Assembly: GCF_029531845.1 (NCBI RefSeq)
Contig: NZ_JAMBPV010000018.1
Span: 1-38,016 of the forward strand
Length of the DNA: 38,016 nucleotides
From: Staphylococcus equorum
Lineage (GTDB): Bacteria > Bacillota > Bacilli > Staphylococcales > Staphylococcaceae
Direction of reading: 5' to 3'
Made by a program: the position numbers and the translations under genes. This document shows, piece after piece, positions 33,676 through 38,016 of the stretch. The notes beneath the pieces were generated by a model. It was not told the origin of the DNA, searched no databases, and was given only the letters and a program-made list of their open reading frames with translations. Each line of letters opens with the position of its first letter. Position 1 is the stretch's first letter.

Positions 33676-34479
33676 CTAATTAAATGTTTCTAATTCTTCC
33701 ATTTTATATTCTAGTGGTTGCTCTAGGCCTTCCACTTTAATTTGCATAGAAACGTCTAAAATATTTAGCCCTATCACTTTACCATTACCTTCTGGTGTTT
33801 CAATCGGATCACCAACATCAGGTAATTGTGCACGTGCTTCCTCATAATAATCATTTTCATACTTGAGACAACACATCAAACGTCCACAAGCTCCCGAAAT
33901 TTTAGTTGGATTTAAAGATAAATTCTGATCCTTAGCCATTTTTATAGATACTGGTTCAAAATCACCTAAAAATGTTGAACAACATAAAGAACGTCCACAT
34001 GGTCCAATGCCACCCAATAATTTCGCTTCGTCTCTAACGCCAATCTGTCTTAGTTCAATACGTGTTTTTAACTTCTGTGCTAAGACTTTCACTAGTTTTC
34101 TAAAATCAACTCGCTCATCTGAAGTGAAATTAAATATGACTTTTGATTTATCTAATGTGAATTCGCAGTTAACCAAACGCATTTCTAATTGTTGTTGTTG
34201 AATTGTATCTTTACACAAATCCAAAGCTTCTTTTGCAGCTTGCTCATTTTGTTCATATCTGACTAAGTCTTCTTCAGTAGCCATACGTACGATTTCTTTT
34301 AATGGTAGTGTTACATCTTGATCCGCAACATTTAAAGGTTCGTATTTTACGCGACCCATTTCTAAACCTCTTTTAGACTCTACTACTACCCAGTCACCTA
34401 CAGTTAAATTAAAATGTTGAGGCGAATAATACTCCATTTTTCCTGATTTTTGAAAATCAATTCCTACTACATTTTGCAT
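33676..34479 (-). CDS. ricT: RicT / PSP1-domain protein (YaaT)
   Basis: A 267-aa PSP1-family protein. In Bacillus it forms the RicAFT complex with YlbF and YmcA, carries Fe-S clusters and stimulates RNase Y processing of mRNA operons. Conserved cysteines are clear: GPCGRSLCCSTFLGDF (about 162-177) and SGACGRLMCCLKYE (about 199-212). The N-terminus, VVGIDFQKSGKMEYYSP, matches the family. It starts 2 bp after holB, with GGGGTGA from the holB end as Shine-Dalgarno. Confidence 0.95.
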   Translation of the reverse strand: MQNVVGIDFQKSGKMEYYSPQHFNLTVGDWVVVESKRGLEMGRVKYEPLNVADQDVTLPLKEIVRMATEEDLVRYEQNEQAAKEALDLCKDTIQQQQLEMRLVNCEFTLDKSKVIFNFTSDERVDFRKLVKVLAQKLKTRIELRQIGVRDEAKLLGGIGPCGRSLCCSTFLGDFEPVSIKMAKDQNLSLNPTKISGACGRLMCCLKYENDYYEEARAQLPDVGDPIETPEGNGKVIGLNILDVSMQIKVEGLEQPLEYKMEELETFN

Positions 34480-34481
34480 AA

Positions 34482-35408
34482 TTAATTCACCCCTTTTATT
34501 ACGATTTGCTCAAACACTAAAGTTGGGTTTACATTTTGATTCAACTTTTTATGTGCTTCTGTTATTTGATCATACATCAAAATAATTTGATTATATGTTA
34601 GTTTTTTCGTATATTCTTGTACATCGACTTGTAAATCTTGATATATCATATCATCAGTCATCCCTACTTTAGCATGCATAACATCTTGAAAGAAACCATT
34701 AACTGCAGATAGTGCGAGTATTTGTAACCTTCTATTTTTTGCCTGTTTCAATAAATCTACAATAGCAATCAATGCCATAGGTCGATTTGTTAAAAGTAAT
34801 TGGCACCATTTAATAATACTTTTACGTAGTGCCATTAAATCTGCTTCTTCGTTAAGTGAAATTGCCGTTTCAATTTGCGTGGTATATGTACTTAATAATT
34901 CAGCTACTGGACGAGAAACATCGCGGTCTACTAATCTATTTATAAAATTGGCTTTATTAATAGGTTTAAAGTAAACATGCTGACATCTCGAATGTATTGT
35001 GTCTAAGATTTGCTCTGGTTTCGTAGTTAATAAGATGGCGATGGTATTTTCAGGTGGTTCCTCTAAAAATTTCAAAATGCTATTTTCACCTTGTATTGTT
35101 AACTTTTCAAAGGATTCAATAATATATACTTTATAGTCTCCTTCAATTGGTAATTGATTCATATGATGCAATAATTGCTCTATTTGATCTTTCTTTATTG
35201 TAGTCTCTTCAGAGGATATATACATAAAATCAGGATGATTAAATGTTTCTACCTTTAACTGACATTGATTGTCTTGATCACATAAAATAAGTTTCGTAAA
35301 ATCAATAGCGACTTGTTGCATAGTCTGACCATCATCACCCTCAAATAAATAAGCATGTGATAGTTTATTTGATTGATAGGCTTTTGTCAGTCTTTCTCGT
35401 TCATCCAT
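34482..35408 (-). CDS. holB: DNA polymerase III subunit delta'
   Basis: A stator subunit of the clamp loader that places the DnaN sliding clamp on primed DNA. It is 308 aa. The P-loop region is degenerate (LFEGDDGQTMQQ), as expected for a non-hydrolysing delta' subunit. LKFLEEPPENTIAILLTT and the SRC motif in IHSRCQH (about 139-145) are the AAA+ sensor and arginine-finger blocks. The usual four-Cys zinc module is not evident. AAAGGAG precedes the ATG. The gene directly follows a long hairpin whose T-run adjoins its ribosome binding site. Confidence 0.94.
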   Translation of the reverse strand: MDERERLTKAYQSNKLSHAYLFEGDDGQTMQQVAIDFTKLILCDQDNQCQLKVETFNHPDFMYISSEETTIKKDQIEQLLHHMNQLPIEGDYKVYIIESFEKLTIQGENSILKFLEEPPENTIAILLTTKPEQILDTIHSRCQHVYFKPINKANFINRLVDRDVSRPVAELLSTYTTQIETAISLNEEADLMALRKSIIKWCQLLLTNRPMALIAIVDLLKQAKNRRLQILALSAVNGFFQDVMHAKVGMTDDMIYQDLQVDVQEYTKKLTYNQIILMYDQITEAHKKLNQNVNPTLVFEQIVIKGVN

Positions 35409-35434
35409 TATAAAGTTACTCCTTTATATAAAAA

Positions 35435-35537
35435 GGCTGCTTATATATAGTCACCCTACAAAAAACATTCCAAAAGACCACCATAGGTACATCACTTTTG
35501 CTAAACGTAATTTGAGAGGCTACTATATTAAGCAACC
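35435..35537 (-). terminator. Long-range terminator-like hairpin between darA and holB
   Basis: On the minus strand, GGTTGCTTAATATAGTAGCC (35518-35537) pairs with ACTATATATAAGCAGCC (in 35435-35456) with one bulge, across a roughly 60-nt loop, then TTTTTATATAAAGGAG. It starts about 7 nt after the darA stop, and its T-run lies about 10 nt before the holB Shine-Dalgarno. It may end the tmk-darA transcript or act as an attenuator for holB. Confidence 0.6.
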
Positions 35538-35543
35538 ATGATT

Positions 35544-35894
<351 letters not shown>

Positions 35895-35899
35895 TTATA

Positions 35900-37862
<1,963 letters not shown>

Positions 37863-38016
37863 ATGTATCCTCGCTTTTCAAGCAATAATTTCAACTCTCA
37901 TAATTCATTATATTTTAACATATAACATACTCCATTTCGTTTAAGAATTTAAAAGTGTCCAAGGTCAAATGTATCTCATATAAAAAAGTTACTTTTTAAA
38001 AAGCTATACTCAAGTA
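37863..38016. other. Upstream region of the yaaO-like gene (window edge)
   Basis: 154 AT-rich bases. No gene is visible. On the minus strand TTGACC (about 37966) and TA-rich stretches (TTAAAATATAATG near 37911-37923) could be promoter parts, but no pair has proper spacing. The next gene upstream lies outside the window. Confidence 0.35.

Overview
The window is a chromosomal housekeeping block of a low-GC Firmicute. Protein sequences, gene order and missing genes point to a Staphylococcus species. Several proteins differ clearly from the S. aureus versions I remember, so it is probably a non-aureus (coagulase-negative) species; I cannot name it. Every protein gene, the tRNAs and the 5S rRNA lie on the minus strand, so transcription runs from high to low coordinates. 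I see no mobile element, prophage, CRISPR array or clear foreign island.

Layout in transcription order. (1) 37862-33319: yaaO-like decarboxylase, tmk, darA/pstA (c-di-AMP receptor), holB, ricT, yabA: nucleotide supply, replication and signalling. (2) 33204-28274: trmN6-like methylase, GIY-YIG protein, rsmI, metG, tatD. (3) 28136-26331: rnmV, rsmA, veg. (4) 25985-23527: ispE, purR, ridA, spoVG, with a canonical sigma-B promoter inside purR. (5) 23045-19015: glmU, prs, rplY, pth. (6) 19018-11601: mfd, a MurJ/SpoVB-like flippase, yabN (methylase-MazG), rqcP, divIC, yabR. (7) 11389-4985: tilS, hpt, ftsH, hslO, cysK. (8) 4767-1380: folP, folB, folK, a decayed dusB remnant, lysS. (9) 858-9: a 5S rRNA with its own promoters followed by eight tRNAs (Val, Thr, Lys, Gly, Leu, Arg, Pro, Ala), running off the left edge, probably into a 16S gene.

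The order matches the Bacillus subtilis yaaO-to-lysS region almost gene for gene, with the sporulation and transition-state genes (abrB, yabG, sspF, spoVT, yabPQ, spoIIE) missing. The most useful hidden feature is a broken dusB (tRNA-dihydrouridine synthase) between folK and lysS. N-terminal and C-terminal coding fragments are still readable, with in-frame stops and frameshifts, exactly where Bacillus keeps an intact dusB.

Other points of interest are a structured leader before rplY, three long hairpins ending in U-tracts inside gene clusters (two abut the next gene's ribosome binding site), a 20-bp perfect inverted repeat in the unusually long spoVG-glmU gap, and tandem strong promoters for veg. 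I did not find a convincing new multi-gene system; this is core genome.
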